Assembly: GCF_027744825.2 (NCBI RefSeq)
Contig: NC_071343.1
Span: forward strand, 12,000,366-12,064,365
Length of the DNA: 64,000 nucleotides
From: Synchiropus splendidus
Lineage: Eukaryota > Chordata > Actinopteri > Syngnathiformes > Callionymidae
Direction: 5' to 3'
Shown in pieces: positions 38,131-49,327 of this stretch. The translations under genes and the position numbers were made by a program. Each line of letters starts with the position of its first letter. Within the stretch, counting starts at the first letter, position 1. The notes under the pieces are model-generated. The model did not search any database and was not told where the DNA came from. It saw only the letters and a program-made list of their open reading frames with translations.

Positions 38131-38287
38131 CTGAGAACTTGGGAAAGTGTAGCTGTGAAGCATCTCAGCTGATGCCTGGAAAGTTTTGTGGCACTCCAGT
38201 GAAACAAGCTCTTCAAGGAGAAACACCAAGGCTATCTTAAGATCCTCTGTACTGCGCTCTATTTTGTTCATTAATCTCTTCTCTCGT
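38131..38287 (-). ncRNA. Candidate exon E4 near the 39-kb promoter
   Basis: This is a 157-base segment. The acceptor is TTGTTAACTTGGTCTAG before 38287. The donor is TTCTCAG followed by GTAGAAAATG at 38131. One frame is open from end to end: after a 1-base overhang it reads R-E-K-R-L-M-N-K-I-E-R-S-T-E-D-L-K-I-A and later V-F-L-L-E-E-L-V-S-L-E-C-H-K. This frame fits the 2-base overhang of E3 and leaves phase 0 for E5. The first in-frame ATG in E3-E5 is here (M-N-K-I-E). No family is recognised. Confidence 0.45.
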
Positions 38288-38630
38288 CTAGACCAAGTTA
38301 ACAAGGAAGATAACACGCGCAAAGTTTGGACACAAATGGCAGGAAGAGAAGAGACAATGGACATGTTTTGGATGAGGAATATTGGCGGTAAAAGAGGGAG
38401 TCGAACAATGAGGTGAGGTGTGATTCCAAGAGAGGTTACCGTGCAGGAGGCTAACTTGCTGTGGCAAAAGAAAAGTATAACAGATGACGCCTAAAGCACC
38501 TAAACCATGCAATTACAATGTGCTGAACTAAAACGTCAGATATTTGATTCAGTAGAATTCATTCAATGTATATCTTTTTTCACTAGAGTTGCCACAGCGC
38601 ACAACAGGTGGTTAGAATTCAATCACTTAC

Positions 38631-38694
38631 AGGTGTGTGGAAATGGAGGCGTAGTTCTTGCTGTTGTCTTGACTGAGCGTCCAAACAGAGGTAC
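38631..38694 (-). ncRNA. Candidate exon E3 near the 39-kb promoter
   Basis: This is a 64-base segment. The acceptor is CCCTTGTCCATAG before 38694. The donor is ACACACCT followed by GTAAGTG at 38631/38630, a near-perfect donor. All three frames are open. The one that joins E4 in phase reads T-S-V-W-T-L-S-Q-D-N-S-K-N-Y-A-S. It has no ATG, so it would be a leader exon unless an upstream start exists. Confidence 0.5.
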
Positions 38695-38819
38695 CTATGG
38701 ACAAGGGACACACTAATGTTGTAATATTTCATATTAACCACAACCAGTGCATTATATTTTGCATGAAATTATTCACTTTTCAGGATGAAGTAAGTGACAA
38801 ATTAACTGGATTTACTTAC

Positions 38820-38873
38820 GTTAAAGCAACGTTTCATCTGCATTGTTGTCATAATTCATGAAATTGAAAATCA
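38820..38873 (-). ncRNA. Candidate exon E2 near the 39-kb promoter
   Basis: This is a 54-base segment. The acceptor is CACTGTTATTTTTAAACAG before 38873. The donor is CTTTAAC followed by GTAAGTAAAT at 38820/38819. It holds several ATG codons in short frames that stop at once or in E4, as expected of a leader or non-coding exon. Confidence 0.45.
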
Positions 38874-39114
38874 CTGTTTAAAAATAACAGTGCAATTATT
38901 GATAAAATAATAAACGATAATACATTGAGATATGTAACAATTGCCAAACGTTACATTCGTGACATATATGTAATTTACAATGAGTTAGCATGCACCACGC
39001 CAACGGCTCATGTTATTCCAATGGGGAAAGTTAGCTTAACGGCTAGCGCACCTGCAGTGACTTGATACATACTTCATAACTGCATGCCACACAACTACAT
39101 AAATATTTTCTTAC

Positions 39115-39205
39115 TCGGTGGTGTTCTTATTAACCTCTCGCTTATGCCGGACGCGAGACGAGTGCTTGTTTTCTGTTATTTTGTGGTCCGACTTGACTTG
39201 TGGAA
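39115..39205 (-). ncRNA. Candidate first exon E1
   Basis: The donor is ACCACCGA followed by GTAAGAAAAT at 39115/39114. The 5' limit is not known; it is set here just downstream of the CCAAT/CRE promoter elements. The sequence is GC-richer than its surroundings (for example CGTCTCGCGTCCGGC) and has no ATG on the minus strand, so it would be an untranslated first exon. It is followed on the same strand by E2-E5 within 1.4 kb. Confidence 0.45.
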
Positions 39206-39260
39206 GAGTCGACCTTACGTCACCGGGGAATCCTGAAACGCCCGCTGATTGGCTGATGGA
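39206..39260 (-). promoter_or_regulatory. Promoter-like segment with CCAAT and CRE-type sites
   Basis: On the minus strand a perfect NF-Y box AGCCAATCAG lies at 39245-39254. About 25 bases further on comes TGACGTAA (39215-39222), a CREB/ATF-type site, followed by the candidate first exon. The order (CCAAT box, CRE, then a GC-rich exon with a good donor) is that of a TATA-less vertebrate promoter. It may drive the host transcript of mir-222/221 about 34.6 kb downstream; that link is inference. Confidence 0.5.
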
Positions 39261-41081
39261 AGTAAATACAAAACGCAGAAAAAGTCACAGAGAAAAGATC
39301 CTTTCTGGTGATAACGCCAACGCTGTCACAGAGTGCATTTTTTCGACTTAATAATTATAAAACTGCATTAATCGGATATGTTTATGTTTTGGACAAAGGA
39401 AAGTAAATACAGATGGGCATTTGCATATCTTAAAATAACTAAAACTTTTAGTTTAAAGTCTAAAGCTACGTCAAAATGACTGAATTTGGGGAATGTTATT
39501 CACAAAAATCATTATTTTACTTAATTTATTCTTCAAATGTATTTTCATATACTTGAGTGAAGTAGGTTTGAAGTAGTAAGAGGTTTTAATTGATTTTTCC
39601 ACTATGCCAACCTTATTTCTAACCTTTATTTATTTGTCTAGAAGGCTGTAACTCTGGAGTGTGGATAGGCCAGATTTACTTTCCAGTCATGTGTCAAACA
39701 GTTCAGCTGTGGCACAAGTCCTGCGTGATTGTTGACCTGCCAAAACATTTTTGTTCAAGTCATACTAATATAAGACAAGGTGAGATGATGCTATAGTGTG
39801 TTGCTGTGCTGTGGACCTGATTCTCCGTCAAAGTATTTTGTGTCAAAGACTTTTTGATCTTACAGTGTGAGGTTAAAGAAACTACACTAATGTTGCAGTG
39901 CCAAACACGTGTCACATGGCTGCACGAGGAGGTGAATGTTGTCCTGAATCCGTAGTTGTCTTTTCCACCCCTGCGTTAAATACACGTATCCACCGGCCCC
40001 ATAATATTATGCAAGGGAAGTGGACGGGAATCTGGGTGCCGGCGCACGCATGACAGTACTGCGAGATTGGTTCTAAAAAGTGCTGACAATAATGAATGCT
40101 GCCCTTGAAGAATACAGACATCACCACAAATTTAAGAAAAATACTGTCACTATATAGATCTTGAAAGTTCTTAGTGTACAACTCACAGCCTCCCTTCTTG
40201 CTGACTGTCTTTACTTCATGTACACTCAGTTATCGTCACCTTTGAGAGAATTAACAGAGAAATGGAGCAGAATCTTGGGGTCACTTCAGAACCTTCTTAA
40301 AAGCCCAATATCGCTGACCATATTAGAGAACAAGCTTGGTGAGGAACAATACACAAAACGTAGCGATCGTACTGTACAATGGTTCAAAATAGTTCCACCT
40401 AATTGACCAAGTTGGCCAGGTAGATGTTGTCCAGATCCACATTTTACCCCGTAGACCTGTGCTTGTACCCTTTGCTGTGGAGGACGTGGGTCCCTGATGT
40501 TGGGGAGAACTTCGACATGAACGCAACCCATTTTTCACAGTCTTCATGTTTTCGATTTTTTCCACACCAAGTTACAAGGCAAACATCTTGCCATTGAATC
40601 TCTTGAACAATACTGTATGTTGCACTATTCGACGCTGGAGCCCAGATAGAGAGGTTGTCGAGGACACGTGGTGTATCGGATTGTTTCAGAGAGACATGTT
40701 CTGGGCAGGAAAATAATAAAGTCCATGAGCGCTGCACGCACGGCAGCGAGACACGGACCTGTCGAAAAGCTTCAGCGATGTTTAACCGGCCCCGCAATGT
40801 TGCTGCCCACTGTTTGAGCCCACATCCACCAACTATCAGGGCAAAATTAGCTATTTCATCTTTCTGTTGTATTCTGTGTGGCAGCGGATCAAAAACTTGC
40901 TCTCCCACTGAATGGCCATCCTGCGTGCCCACCTCCACACCTCTGCACCTCCTTCCCTCGGTCATCTGTGAGTGTGCATGTGTGTGGGAGTTTGAGGGTG
41001 AAGGAGGACCACTCTGCGTGGGACGAACAGTGCTCCGGCTCTCTGTACTGCCGTGTTAATAGGCTGTTTTTCTCCCCGCAG
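39261..41081. other. Upstream region of the 39-kb promoter
   Basis: No gene is firmly supported. The block 40400-40970 has a 173-codon minus-strand open frame with exon-like pieces (for example after TTTTCCTGCCCAG near 40700), but no homology is recognised and the frame crosses several possible splice sites. Confidence 0.35.
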
Positions 41082-41263
41082 CAGGAAGGAAAGCTGTCAT
41101 GTACATGGAGGTAATGGAGTGATGGAGAAGTGGATGGAATACGAGTGGGCGAACAATGACGAAGGCCTTGCTCTTCTCTCTCGCTCTCACTCAGTTTGTC
41201 TCATCTTTCCCTGTGACTTTCTTCTCACTCTACATGTGAAGCAGTTTCAAACATTAGTCATCA
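41082..41263 (+). other. Candidate internal exon, plus strand
   Basis: The acceptor is very good: GCTGTTTTTCTCCCCGCAG before 41082. Possible donors are GGAG|GTAATG at 41110 (29-base exon) and ATCAAG|GTAATTTC at 41263 (182-base exon). The longer form is open in one frame, with H-G-G-N-G-V-M-E-K-W-M-E-Y-E-W-A-N-N-D-E. No family is recognised and no neighbouring plus-strand exon was found, so this may be a chance pairing. Confidence 0.3.
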
Positions 41264-42359
41264 AGGTAATTTCTGCCAAAACACTTGAAAAAAGTCCCAG
41301 ACTTTGATCAGAAATGTAAATGTCTGGGACTCAGATGAACTTCACTTGAGCTTCTCAAACAAACTGAGCATAGCTGAACAGAAATTATTAAGCAAGTAGC
41401 GTATTTTAACTCTGGCTGACTGACATTTGAGTATGCTGTAAAATAGTCAGACAACATCGATATTAAATTAACATGACAAACAATATGAACATTTTTTTCT
41501 GTCAGCAGCTGTCTCGCAAGTTTCTGTTCTCTTGAAGCATTTTTTTTCTCTAAAAATTTAAATTAGCATCAATGACACAACTAAATACGGTGCTGTCACA
41601 AGAATGAATATAAAAGTTTCATTATTATATTATTTAAATATATATATATATATATATACCCACAAAAATTGTTGTGGTCGGATCAGACATAACAGTGTAA
41701 CTGGTGGAAAAGTCACCTGAAAGCAATGCAGGTTGAGTGATTCAAAATATTGACATTGATTGAGGCCCTACTTGAAATTATTTAAGCGTTATGAATATTT
41801 AAAGCAGCTCACACCTCTAAGAACCCTCCGAGTTCCTGTCCTGCATTATTAACAAATGTCAGTATTTGAATGTGTAATCTACAAATAATCCTCACGTTGA
41901 AATGGCGTTCAGTATTTGGTGGTGTAGAGTATTTAGAATTAAAGCTCTTTTTTCAAGTAATGCTGCAATGTTTTACAGTTACAATCTTTCTTCTGAAAGC
42001 CATTAAACATCACAAGATTTAATCCCCTCCACAAAACATCGTGACTCCCAACTGCAGTGACGTCAGTGAGCTAGCTGGCTGGAGCGACCATGCGGCACCG
42101 ACAGCAGCAACAAGTGAATATCCTCAGCAGTGTCCCAAGGTCATTATTGACAACAGCTGTGACAGACGTTTAGACGGACAGCCGACTTCTGCATCATAAT
42201 AAAATATCAACGTATGAATCCAAAAATCATCCTGATAAACATTGTTAACAGTTTTCCAAAATTAAGATTTCTATCCTTTCACAATGAAATGTAAAGCAGA
42301 TTCATTTATTCTCAAAGAGGAGTGTTTGTGGTTAAAATATTTGGATGGTCATTTTGAAT
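41264..42359. other. Non-coding AT-rich stretch
   Basis: It holds a (TA)n tract at 41637-41658. No gene is supported. Confidence 0.4.
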
Positions 42360-42580
42360 ATAACACATTGTCAGATATATCCTTCCTGGTTTCACCTATC
42401 CTCTCATCGTGTCTTCTTTCATCACTTCCATGAACCCTAGACAATGTCTTCCTCTTCTTCTTCTGTCTGGCGCTCCCACTCCACCCTGTCTGCACTCTCC
42501 TCACCACCTCATTTGAGCTCCGTCCATGATCCCACATACTTGAACCCATCTGTTTTCACTCCCTCTACTCCCAGTGACAT
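42360..42580 (-). pseudogene. Decayed LINE 3' fragment, minus strand
   Basis: Read on the minus strand it shows GGTGATGTCACTGGGAG, then GGGTTCAAGTATGTGGGATC (F-K-Y-V-G-S), then GGTGAGGAGAGTGCAGACAG and GGTGGAGTGGG, then AAGAAGAGGAAGAC and GGTTCATGGAAGTGATGAAA. These are landmarks of a common fish non-LTR retrotransposon ORF in the thumb and C-terminal region, in the right order but with a large internal deletion. It is a different family from the one at 1215 and 62874. It does not code for protein. Confidence 0.7.
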
Positions 42581-45500
42581 CACCAAAAATGGATGATAAG
42601 AGCTTTATTCTTGCATTCAGATTTGGAGTTCCATTTAAAAGCCAATGGTGAAAAACTGAAATTTCTAAATATGTAAGCAGTGAAGAGAAATGATCTTATT
42701 CCTGAATAAATTCTCACATAATAGATGTGTATTCCATATAAGCAGTGAATGACAAGAGTTGGGTATATCACCGGCATCTGCCGTGAATGGATCACTCAGT
42801 TATAACAACACTTGGTTAATTTTTAATGCAACTAATCTGTAATAAAATAGTCTTAGACTTTATTCCTGTGAAGAACCTCACTTGTCAAAGAGCACTTTAG
42901 CACATAAAGGGACATATGAGTGATCATAAAGATCTAACAGTTCAAAGGCATAGTAGTAACAGACGGAAGGAGATCTAAGACGGTTATACGCTGTTATCAC
43001 TTCTATTGTCTTTTATGCCACACGGACAAACATTCAGAGTTGCCAGTGGCTTCAGCATGTCCCAGCTACTTAGGGTGGGATGCAGTCATACCCCGGACGG
43101 CGGGGCAGAGACAACTAACTCCTTCAGGGAGTATATGGATTGGGACACACAGCTGTTGTTTAAAACTTCTTTTAGTGCGCACCTTCTTGTGAGTATATTA
43201 TGACAGCTGGACATATTGTCTACTTCATCTCAGACTGACAGATGACCATAGATTTTCGGTGATACTCATTTTCCCAACATGATCCCAACAGCGTGCAGCA
43301 GTCTCACACTCTTCTGTTAACTAGCATTATCTAAGTCATCTGCCTCATCTGGCAGATTTGACGTGCACACCGTCCAAGCACAGCGGAGGAAGAATTCACT
43401 CAGAGAAGAGGGTGGCAGATTTCCAGCCAATCTGGTATCAATGAGGACAATTCCAATCGGTTTCTGCCAGCATGCGACAGCAGATCATAGAATTTGTACT
43501 TAAACCAAAATGAAGAGTTTCAACGCGGATTCTGTAACTTCTTCATGCGTGGCTTTTCTGAGTTAGTGCCTCATGTACCTTTTGTGTTTTCAGGCTCAGT
43601 CCAACAGTCATTTGTGTCACAACGTTCATCCATAAAGTCTCATCATTGATCAACAAATGTATTACAGAAGCAAATGAAAAGGCCAACGAGTTAATTTTTA
43701 TGTACTTCAGACAAATAAATAATGAAGATACCCAGTTTTTAACACCACTCAGCCATTTTATACCTGTTATTTTCCAATCATCAGTTATAGACAGTGTGAG
43801 GTTTCCCAATGGAGTCGTCCGAATGTCCTCCTGGAGTCTCACCTCTGATACTGTACACACACACACACACACGCACACACATTTTTGGCATCATTGTTTT
43901 GTCTTCCATGAACACTTTTGTGGGCGATGTCCTTATCCCAAAGTCAAATTGTTTCATCATTCATGACCTCCGTTATTGGGGAAACAATATGTGGCACAGC
44001 TGACCACTGTGTCGACTCTTGTTTACCCGTTGACCCAAAAAAATTCATGAGAACAGACTGATGCAACTTGAGGAAACAATGGGGAGGGGTCGGGTGCGGT
44101 GATGGTGGGGGGTTTCTTCCACCTTTTTCTGAGAGAAGGGTGGTCCTATCATCTAGTCTGTGACAGGAAACAGTCACCACAGCTCGTTTTCTCTCACCCA
44201 ACTCACACACACACACACGCGCGCGTTACCTGACATGACCCGCGTCTGTTGATGGCACACATATTCATTACAATCAGGCGACTAAATGGGGATGAACACG
44301 TGTGTGTGATTCATCTTAAACAGGGAAACCCCCCACTGCATAAGGGGACTCTCAACGCATGTCCCAGAGGAGAGAACATGTCTCTGCTTCGCGGAAAATG
44401 TCTGGTCTCTTTTTCCACGAAAATCATTCTCGTCTCATTCCACCGTGGTCTTTTAACGGCTTTTTGAAATGTCTTACCTCTCCTTGGTCCCCAAGTGTTT
44501 TTGCGGTGGCAGATGAACACGTTTCATTCAACTGTTAATATTTCAGTGATATGGTGGCATCTGTGAAGGAAGTTTGTTCTCAAAAATGTTTCGCAACAGT
44601 TTCATTCTAAAATGCTGATGGAGCTCGCTGAAGAAGCAATGAAACCTTTCATGATCGTGTTGACGTATGTCTGCAAAGGTTCTGGATCAGATCATGTGAC
44701 CTTCTGCACCCAACTCATGACCTTGTTGAGTTTCCATCCCTGAGCTGTCAAAAAAAAAAATCCAATCTCTTCTACCAAGAGATACCAACACCAGAGAGAA
44801 GATCAAATGTTACACCAGACCCTGGTGGTTTGGACTGAAAACCTGTGGAGGGTTGCAATGTTTTGCCATCAATTTCACCTTGCACTGATCCAGACCAACA
44901 ATCAGATAAGACAACTCTGCATGTGGTGGTTGCTGTACACACACAGAGTGGAAGGGGGTGTCGGAAGGGTGTCCTTCACTATGAGTGTGCGTAGGAAGGG
45001 TGGATCAAGAGATGCTTTATGTCGACAGCAGAGGATCCTTGTAAACTCAGTGAAGACCAGAAAAGATAGGCCAGTAGCGATGGTTACATTCAGTGGCACT
45101 CAATATTCTTGGTCAACTGCCGTCATGCCACATTTTATCTGTAAATCGAGGTGATTTTCTCTGCACTCCAGTGGTGTTGTCACTCTTGAAAAGCTCTTAA
45201 ATGTCCTCAGTCTCATCCGTGAAAGAGGTTTTAATCTAAATGAGAGGGTTCACCTGCACAAATAAATGTATTGTTATCGTCGGCGAATTTCATTATTGAG
45301 AGGCACGATAAGTACAGATTAAGTGCTGCAAAGTTTTGCAAGGGGAAACTGTGACTGAGCTCAAACATGTGAGATGCCCAACATCTGGGCAGAGAAGTGT
45401 TGTGGTCACATGCTGTCATCATCCTAGACCTGACACACGGTCCTGGAGGTGATGAGTGGTAGACTGTGGCAGCTCTGCCACAGGTCATCATGTAGAGGGG

Positions 45501-46461
45501 AAGCAGCGCTGGTCACTCTGCCTTCAATTTTGTCCCCGGTCCTCCTCCATGACCTCCTCCACAGCGTCCTGTTTCCATCAACAATGGAGCCAGTAGTCAT
45601 TAGTGTGACAATGAAGACTGTCCAGCTGTCAGCTGTCTGTCAAGGACCCGCAACTCTTAAAACAAAAGTCTAAAAATGACCTCGGACTTCATTCTCTCTA
45701 TTCCAGCGTCAGAGTTGCAGACTTTTTCCAACTTTTCTTTTTTTTTTGGTGGGTGGGGGGTCATTTGAGGATGGACTGAAGTGTGTCTGAGGCTCGAGTG
45801 TCCTCGTCCGGCAACACTTGACAATGTCACTTGTCGACCGCCCCCCACCTCGACGCCGATGACACTAGAGAGGAGTCCAAGTGATGTCGCCCTGTGCTCG
45901 TGGCAGACACCTCTTAAAGAGTGGGATGACATTTGGAGTCTGACCTGCAAGGATGTTATCAAGTCCTGGATGGTTCCACAAGGTTTGTTTTATGCCTGTT
46001 TTTGAGGTAGGTTATTACATGAAACCTCAAGGTTCCTCGTAATGGGAGGCGTGTACGTGTGTGTGTGTGTGTGTGTGTGTGTGCGGGGGAGGACAGGTGT
46101 GTGTCGCACCGTTATTGGAGTTCCCCACCTGAGTCCTGTCAGCTGTGTATCAATCGCAGCAGCCTGAAGAAAAGGAACAGTCGTTAGAGCAGTTTTCAAT
46201 TCCGCTGCCAAACACGCCGTGTTTGCACAGGTTTGCTGTGTTGTCTTGTTCCTTAAAGCCTTGCAGGAGAAAGATTTGCAGTCATTCGTCTCACTCGCCC
46301 TGCCACCCAACACTACCAGCAAGTGCAGCACAGTGATGTGGCAATACATTTTAAGGAAGTTATCAAGCCTTAACGCTTTTGTCCCCCGTTTTTAAAGTTT
46401 CTATTGTGTCCACGGCCGAGGTCATCAACAAAAACAGACACATCCAGCATGTTTTTCCATA
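42581..46461. other. Non-coding stretch
   Basis: No gene is supported. (CA)n tracts lie at 43855-43880 and 44205-44220 and a (GT)n tract at 46056-46083. A poly-A run is at 44751-44761. Confidence 0.4.
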
Positions 46462-46469
46462 CTCAACAG

Positions 46470-46682
46470 CAAGGGTGGGCAATCCGGTCCTCAAAGGGCC
46501 GTGGTGGTGCAGGTTTTTCTTCCAACCAAACAAGCTCACACAGTTTGACCAATGAAGTGGAGGTGACTGACTGAGTGATTGTACCCCTAAGACACCTGTT
46601 GGTGAAAAAGTGTCCTCTTGATTGGTTGGAACAAAAACCTGCACCCACTGCGGCCCTTTGTGGAACAGTTTGCCCACCCCTG
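46470..46682. mobile_element. Non-autonomous hAT-type element with target duplication
   Basis: The terminal inverted repeats are long. The left end runs CAAGGGTGGGCAATCCGG to GGTGCAGGTTTT. The right end is its reverse complement with few mismatches, ending TGCCCACCCCTG. The two ends pair over about 48 bases. The same 8 bases, CTCAACAG, flank both sides (46462-46469 and 46683-46690). The 213-base copy has no gene. It is a typical vertebrate hAT short element and probably one of the younger ones here. Confidence 0.92.
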
Positions 46683-46828
46683 CTCAACAGAGTACTTCTC
46701 ATCTTGCAGTGACCAAACTTGGTCGGATTCACTGGAGGGAGCAGAGCGCTTGTCACTCCACGGTACACATTGATAAAACACATTTATTTATCTATTTATT
46801 CATGTCAAATTTGTGTTAGATAAAGCAC

Positions 46829-46831
<3 letters not shown>

Positions 46832-46876
<45 letters not shown>

Positions 46877-46906
46877 AATAAAAGTGTGTGTGTGTGTGTG
46901 TGTGTG
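46832..46906. repeat. Compound (TA)n and (GT)n microsatellite
   Basis: TA units at 46832-46874, a 9-base spacer, then GT units at 46884-46906. Confidence 0.95.
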
Positions 46907-46926
46907 ATGTTTCTTTTGAGTCAGGT

Positions 46927-47308
46927 GCTATTCCTCACTTTTGTGAGGTGTCGATTTTTTTCTACTCGAATTGATTCGGTTATGAAGGGACTCAATTTGA
47001 ATCCCAATTGGTTTCAATTTAGTACAGAATATTTCCTTCCCAATGCCAATTTGTTTGAATACAAAAGAGATTTTCTGTAAAATTATGCTGTAGAAAGTTG
47101 AACCATTGAACCACCAGTTCAAAATATCAACGTTTACAATCTGGTTCCAACTACTACTACTGGTGACATGCAGTAGAGGAGACTGAAAATAATAAGAAAA
47201 TAATCGATTTGCGGATTTCATGAGTCGATATCAGGCTATTCAGAAGGAAATCAATTCAAATTGATTCGTTTTATTTTTATTTTATTTTTTTTTTTACCCA
47301 GCTCTACC
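46927..47308 (-). mobile_element. Degenerate short element ending GTAGAGCTGGGTA
   Basis: Read on the minus strand it begins GGTAGAGCTGGGTAAAAA, then AATCAATTTGAATTGATTTC. The plus-strand left part has TCGAATTGATTCGG and CAATTTGAATCCC. This pattern of 'ATCGATTCGATTC'-like blocks after GAGCTGGGTA is typical of a common fish repeat. The left border is approximate. Confidence 0.45.
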
Positions 47309-48373
47309 TTGCTTTAAGCTGCTGACTCACATACAGAACTAAAAGGAATTCTCACTTCACTAATCCAAGGAGTCCAAAAAAAGCAAGAATGATTTGCATG
47401 TTCAAGAAAGTTACAGTGAACCATTACATTTCAATAACTTTCCTTGCAAATCAGAGCTGGTGACTTCAGCGAAACGATCAATCAAACTTCCTAAGAACAA
47501 ACCAAAAATGTGAACCATTTAAAAGTGAAGGGAACAATTGAGTCATTTCTTCGACAGTTAAATGCACTCAACTTCTCGAAGCAACACAAGATGTCACTTG
47601 GAAGGTAAAACAACTTGCAGCCATCACAACATTCACTCTCAACCTTTTCCCTCTTCGTGATGGAAAAGAACACATTTAAATATTTCCGGTCTCAAGCCTT
47701 CATCAGTAAATGGCAAACTCTAATTGAGCCTTCACGACCTACAGCAGGTGTCGGCACTCGACAGCTCCAATCACTCAACCGCTACTTAAAAACAGCAGCC
47801 AAAAAAACAGCATCTCGACACATTTGAGCAGCTTGCAGCGCAGACCAGCTCAGAAGAGCAAGCCCTGACTTTTCATGAGACTGAGGCAGCTAGTCATTTC
47901 CACTCCCTGAGAAACATGTTTTTTTTCTCACCTCAGACACAGTGTTCAGTCCCTTAAATGATAGTAAGATATTTAAAAAAATGCTGCACGGACCATGTCA
48001 TTTACTGAAAATATTTGTGTGATGTGTACTCATAGGTCGCCTTCTGATGTGGTCTGTGGTGGTTTCCCAACTGAAGGTCAGTGGTGGAGAGGGGATGTAC
48101 ACTCAACAATTAGAAAGTGCTAACACACTTACGCTAACATCATTGAACAACTACACTCCACTGATGAACAGATACAGATGTTAAGTCAGACTTTAACTCT
48201 GAGCCCATGAGTCATTTATGGGAACTCCCATTCTAGATGAATAAAAATGTAAACAAAGGTTACGCTTAAAATGTTGAACTCATGAGGCTGGCATGTTTCT
48301 AAGTTATCAATGTTTTAATTTTCATATCACTCCAAAGTCTTGTTCCAGAACCTCTTAAGTCTTGTGAATTTCC
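47309..48373. other. Non-coding stretch
   Basis: No gene or repeat is recognised. Confidence 0.35.
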
Positions 48374-48381
48374 TCCTACGG

Positions 48382-48835
48382 CAGGCCTGGGCAAAGTGTG
48401 GCTCGGGCGCCATATGTGGCCTGATGCTTGTATTTTCGTGGCCCTTTTGAGGTCAGACTAAAACTATAATTGATAAGTTGTCATTTTTCTGCCTTTTTTT
48501 GTTCTTTCTTTTTTAGTCCCCACCACCACTTCAGCAGTAAATATAACATGTTCTTGTTTTAAGACTAAAATTTTCTTCTTCTTTTTTACTTCATTTTTGT
48601 GTTTTTCTTGGTCCTCAAAATACATTGAAAGGATATTGAAAATATATTGAAATAATTTGCCTTATTTTATCTTTTACTTATAGTTATGTTGATTTATATT
48701 CAAATTAAATGCATATGAAATGATGCATTTTGAGTTGAGGTTTGTAGTCATTGCTGTCTTTCTTTTGATGATGGCCCCTCACAACAGTTACAGTTTCTAA
48801 TGTGGCACTTTAGGAAATTGAATTGCCCACCTCTG
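48382..48835. mobile_element. hAT-type short element with imperfect target duplication
   Basis: The left end is CAGGCCTGGGCAAAGTGTGG. The right end is GAATTGCCCACCTCTG, whose reverse complement is CAGAGGTGGGCAATTC. The flanks TCCTACGG (48374-48381) and ACCTACGG (48836-48843) differ at one base and fit an 8-base hAT duplication. The 454-base body is AT-rich with no coding frame and contains GTGGCCT and GTGGCCC motifs near the left end. Confidence 0.75.
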
Positions 48836-49104
48836 ACCTACGGCAACATGGTCAGCACAGTGGTAACCCGCACCTACCCTGTTTTGTATGTTTTGTTTTC
48901 ACCTGGATCTGAATTTCATAGCATTTAAAAAAAACAAGCGTCTGGTAAACAAACCTTGACCTGACCTTCTGGAAGGAGGTTTCTGCATTTGAGCCGCTTG
49001 GTTAAGGAGAGGAGACGGACACCTGGAGATTTACTTGTGTGGCCCAATATGACGAAAGCTGCTGAAATGAGGAGGATAAGGAGCAAGATATCCAGCGTTT
49101 GGAT

Positions 49105-49203
49105 GGAATCAGAATCAGAATCAACTTTATTGCCATGGTCAGTGGGGATCCCACCAACTAGGAAAGTGCTTCGGAATAAAATAAAATAAAATAAAATAAA
49201 ATA
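49105..49203. repeat. Dispersed 'AGAATCAGAATCAACTTTATTGCC' repeat with (AAAAT)n tail
   Basis: AATCAGAATCAGAATCAACT followed by TTATTGCC is a motif that occurs at the ends of many fish retroposons. It is followed at 49174-49202 by AATAA-type units repeated about five times, as in a retroposon tail. The body on the other side is not resolved. Confidence 0.55.
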
Positions 49204-49204
49204 G

Positions 49205-49272
49205 ATCTGGGCCAGATCTGCCAAATGGATTTGGATCAAGTCGTATGTGGCCCAGATCTGGAGCGGATCCCA
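49205..49272. repeat. GGGCCAGATCTGG-type inverted motif
   Basis: ATCTGGGCCAGATCTGCC is followed about 30 bases later by TGGCCCAGATCTGGAGC. The block is built from the self-complementary unit CCAGATCTGG. It resembles short repeats seen in other fish genomes, but only one or two units are present here. Confidence 0.4.
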
Positions 49273-49327
49273 TAGTACGGGGTGCAAAGTGCAGTCTACG
49301 CAGAGACAAAAACCACTTAGTCCTTAG

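Noticed and set aside
40323..40965. Minus-strand frame of 173 codons with exon-like pieces
   Set aside because: Several incompatible splice choices, no homology recognised, and frames shift at each possible junction.
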